NCBI RefSeq assembly: GCF_007741495.1 | Contig: NZ_CP036262.1 | Span: forward strand, 496,001 to 560,000 | Direction: 5' to 3' | DNA: 64,000 nt | Source: Roseimaritima multifibrata | GTDB lineage: Bacteria; Planctomycetota; Planctomycetia; Pirellulales; Pirellulaceae | Shown: in pieces, positions 61,495 through 64,000 of the stretch | Layout of the letters: each line of letters opens with the position of its first letter | Numbering within the stretch: the first letter of the stretch is position 1 | The notes under the pieces: model-generated | Told to the model about the DNA's origin: nothing | Database searches by the model: none | Seen by the model: only the letters and a program-made list of their open reading frames with translations | Made by a program: the position numbers and the translations under genes

Positions 61495-61776
61495 GCGGGC
61501 AAATGACAAACAAGCGTCGGCAGGAAGAAATGAGCAAAGCCGGCAGGTGGGTAGTTGGAGATAAGTCGATTGGGCAATAAAGCTTCGAACAGGATGATGA
61601 TGCTGGCGGTTCCGTATCTGGGCCAGCGATCTATCGTTCTCTGACCATTCTGTTGAACATCGTTCGGTGACTAAGCTTCCGCCGCCGAAAGCTCCGGCGG
61701 GCCTCCATGCTCGCCCGAACCGTTCGGTCGCAGTGCCAAGCTGTCTGTTGCGTGGCACGCCCTTTAGGCTTGTCGC

Positions 61777-62439
61777 TTAACTTGCCGTCACGGCGGCCGT
61801 CCGTTTGCGGCGACGATGCGTCCATCCCGCGCCGACGCAGGCAACACTGAGTATCAAGATGCTGGCCGGTTCCGGAACGGCGGACGCATTCACCGTGATG
61901 CTGGTACCCGTGGCGGTGAGTGCGAAATCGTTGAAGCTCTGATCGAAAAACGTTGAGAAAGGATCAAAATCGAATTCGACCAGTCCGGCAGAAATCGCTT
62001 CGAATTCTAGCTGAGCAAGCATCTTTGGTGACCCAATGCCCGGCAGTGCAATGGGCAATGGAGTAAAAGGGAGGAGCGGGTCTTCGGTGTTGTCGCCGAC
62101 CGTGATCGTGCTTCCGCCACCGCCTACCAAGGTTGCGGGCCAGGTATTGAGGAAGTTCGCACTGCGACCAGAAAAGACGTAGTCCCCGTTGGTGAGAAAA
62201 TCTTCGCTCTGCGGATCCGTAAACACGACCCCGCCGCCGGTAATGTTCAGGCCGTAAAAATAGGAATCCAGCTCGTCGGATGAGTCACTGTAGATCAGCA
62301 GATTCAGCACGCCACTGTCACCGACCTCATAGCTGGCCGCGGACGGAGTGGCGGTAATCATGATAGCGGCATTTGCGGATCTGGCTCCGCAGAGCATCAG
62401 CAGGATTATCGTTAATAAAAATAGGGTTCTGGAATTCAT
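61777..62439 (-). CDS. PEP-CTERM sorting-signal protein
   Basis: 220 residues. Signal peptide (LFLLTIILLMLCGARSANA), a beta-rich body (~25-185, GLNITGGGVVFTD, FEFDPFSTF-like) and a C-terminal tripartite sorting signal: VPEPAS, a hydrophobic helix (ILILSVACVGAGW) and RRRKR. Exosortase, not seen here, would cut it. Planctomycetes carry many such surface proteins. The gene stands in tandem, 52 bases downstream of the large surface protein on the same strand, and could be co-transcribed with it. Confidence 0.88.
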   Translation of the reverse strand: MNSRTLFLLTIILLMLCGARSANAAIMITATPSAASYEVGDSGVLNLLIYSDSSDELDSYFYGLNITGGGVVFTDPQSEDFLTNGDYVFSGRSANFLNTWPATLVGGGGSTITVGDNTEDPLLPFTPLPIALPGIGSPKMLAQLEFEAISAGLVEFDFDPFSTFFDQSFNDFALTATGTSITVNASAVPEPASILILSVACVGAGWTHRRRKRTAAVTAS

Positions 62440-62491
62440 CGGTTTCTCGATTGGGTTGAAAGATCAAAGGAAAGTGTTTGTGGAAGGAACA

Positions 62492-64000
62492 TCAAGGGGT
62501 GTCGTCGCCATCGGTGAGTAATCCATCCTTGAGTTTCTTGCCAAACGCTCGACTGACCAAAGCCAAGTCGGCACTATTGATCACTCCGTCTCCGTTTACA
62601 TCCGAATCTGGATTCTGATTTCGCAGTGACGACATGACGGCCATCCGGTCGGCGATGTCCACCTTGCGGTCGCCGTTCAGGTCACCAAGCATGCGGTAGA
62701 ACGATTGAACCGTTTCGAATTCACCGTCACCGTCTGCATCGATACCGATCTGGTAGTAGCCATCTCCGGCGTTGGAATTACGATTGCCTCCCAGGCCTTC
62801 TGCGCCAAAGTCGAAGCTCAACGCGTTTCCGGATGCACTTAACTCGAATGCGGATCCGGCCATCAGCGAGCCGTTTTCGCCGTTGAGGTCATACTTCATG
62901 ATCTGCACTCGGTCAGAATCGGCGAGAATTTCATCCAGGCCGTCATCGCTGCCGAACAAAATGTCCAGGTCGCGAATGTAGGACCGTTGAGTCATCCCGT
63001 TCTGCACCTCGATCGCGTCGGCGGTGTTACCGACCTTGAAGAAGTAGGTGACATCTTCGCTGGCAACTACGTCGCCGTCGGCCAGTGTGCCGCTTGCCTG
63101 GAAAGTGATCCGATAGGTTCCCATTTCTGTGAAACCAAAGTTGACGTGAGTGTGGTTGCCTTCCAGCAACTCGATCAGGTCCGTTTCGGTGATACCATCT
63201 GACGTGGCCATGGCCACCGCGGGGGATCCGTCCAGGGCTGAAGTCCACATTGAAAAATGTCCGGGACCGCTGGCTGATTCCAGACGCAGCGTCAGTGAAC
63301 CATCCAGGAACGTACCGTCCTCGATCTCTTCCGTTCCCAGTCCAAGGAAAAGAAGGTCCGGGTTTTCAACGGCAGGCAGCACGAAGACCGATTCACCGGC
63401 ATCTGTTCCGATGAAATCGTATTCCGCACCAGCAGGGCGCTGGGCGATCGCATCCATGCCGACGTAGAGCAGTGCTTCGTCGGGATGATACTCGGCCTCG
63501 CTGTCATGGTCGTGGACGTGCAGATTCCATTCGGGATCTTCTTCGCCTTCTGCGTGGTCATCATGATCGTGATCATGCCCGTCATGATCGTCTTCGTCGT
63601 GGTCTTCCTCTTCATGGTCATGGGCTCCGATGGCGACGCCGATGTCCACGTGCCCTTCCGTTAGAACGGCCTCAAACTCCCGTTCGGCAGCCGCGCTGAT
63701 CAGAACGGTCCCTGTCGACGTTCGGCCTGTTCCGTCGTTCACCGAATAGGCAAAACTGTCGGACCCATCAAAAGCGTCGGACGGTGTGTACACAAACGAT
63801 CCGTCCGGAGCGAAGCTGAGGTTCCCCTTCAACACCGTTGTCCCCAGTTCCGCGACCAGAACATCTCCATCCGGGTCCGAGTCGTTGAACAGCACATTGC
63901 CGTGGACCGCGTTGCCACGCCCGACGACGTAGGAGTCGTCGACGGTGACGGGGGCATCGTGTTCCGGTGTGACTTCAATCGTCACGGTCGCGACGTTTCC
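62492..64000 (-). CDS. Large surface protein, 5' end cut: Ig-like, choice-of-anchor M, dockerin
   Basis: 502 residues are visible; the frame stays open to the right edge, so the N-terminus is outside. In order: an Ig/cadherin-like unit (DDSYVVGRGNAVHGNVLFNDSDPDGD..., FVYTPSDAFDGSDSFAYSVNDG), a choice-of-anchor M-type domain (LTEGHVDIGVA, WNLHVHDHDSEAEYHPDEALLYVG, FIGTDAGESVFVLP, THVNFGFTEMGTYRITFQASG), a module of unknown type and a type I dockerin with two Ca loops (DLNGDRKVDIADR, DVNGDGVINSADL). A His/Asp/Glu-rich loop (about visible residues 128-155, 11 His) interrupts the anchor domain. Metal binding at the surface is likely. Confidence 0.85.
   Translation of the reverse strand, partial: GNVATVTIEVTPEHDAPVTVDDSYVVGRGNAVHGNVLFNDSDPDGDVLVAELGTTVLKGNLSFAPDGSFVYTPSDAFDGSDSFAYSVNDGTGRTSTGTVLISAAAEREFEAVLTEGHVDIGVAIGAHDHEEEDHDEDDHDGHDHDHDDHAEGEEDPEWNLHVHDHDSEAEYHPDEALLYVGMDAIAQRPAGAEYDFIGTDAGESVFVLPAVENPDLLFLGLGTEEIEDGTFLDGSLTLRLESASGPGHFSMWTSALDGSPAVAMATSDGITETDLIELLEGNHTHVNFGFTEMGTYRITFQASGTLADGDVVASEDVTYFFKVGNTADAIEVQNGMTQRSYIRDLDILFGSDDGLDEILADSDRVQIMKYDLNGENGSLMAGSAFELSASGNALSFDFGAEGLGGNRNSNAGDGYYQIGIDADGDGEFETVQSFYRMLGDLNGDRKVDIADRMAVMSSLRNQNPDSDVNGDGVINSADLALVSRAFGKKLKDGLLTDGDDTP

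Overview
The window looks like chromosomal DNA of a planctomycete close to Rhodopirellula/Pirellulaceae. The reasons are the gene content (type I sulfatase, PEP-CTERM protein, dockerin-bearing surface protein, MoxR/DUF58/transglutaminase operon, a J-like fold fused to a C-type-lectin domain), long proteins with signal peptides, GC content in the mid-50s by eye, and many short dispersed repeats. No database search was possible, so names rest on motifs and family knowledge. No rRNA, tRNA, CRISPR array or intact insertion sequence was seen.

Layout. 0-6.4 kb: a secreted protein cut by the left edge, a short BRCT protein, a membrane-anchored leucine-rich-repeat protein, and a translationally coupled pair made of an Hsp70 and a membrane protein with a J-like N-terminus and a lectin-like C-terminus. 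6.9-13.2 kb: glycerophosphodiesterase, a secreted dimethylformamidase-like protein, then a MarR/azoreductase/pirin group with two matching operators and a broken doxX, and a ZIP transporter whose end is copied in a 131-bp tandem duplication. 13.4-25.9 kb: secreted catabolic or housekeeping enzymes (glycosidase-like protein, pyruvate dehydrogenase E1, FAD oxidoreductase, sulfatase, PhoD-like phosphatase) and a membrane protein. 26.3-32.8 kb: a five-gene overlapping minus-strand operon, DUF58, transglutaminase-like, MoxR, lipoprotein, permease. 32.8-34.0 kb: two divergent His/Cys-rich secreted proteins.

34.4-60.2 kb is a Tad (tight adherence) pilus locus in two blocks. The first holds pilin, prepilin peptidase, a giant CpaB with three SAF-type units, TadZ, TadA/CpaF, TadB and TadC. 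The second holds secretin, two lipoproteins and a TadE-like protein. Between them sits a surface-glycan cassette: a TPR multi-pass protein, two GT2 glycosyltransferases, DUF2304, two capsule-synthesis proteins, two methyltransferases, a KpsF/KdsD isomerase and a flippase. From about 46.7 kb this cassette is less GC-rich than the Tad genes. 60.8-64 kb: a NicO-type nickel/cobalt exporter, a PEP-CTERM protein and a large surface protein with a His-rich loop that runs off the right edge.

The observations I consider freshest are: a near-palindrome (YTTGGTCGGACC) in front of all three small His-rich secreted protein genes, the Hsp70/J-like/lectin pair, the triplicated CpaB, a repeat element inserted in frame in a glycosyltransferase, a duplicated MarR operator over a quinone-stress-like gene set with a decayed doxX, and at least five families of small dispersed repeats.
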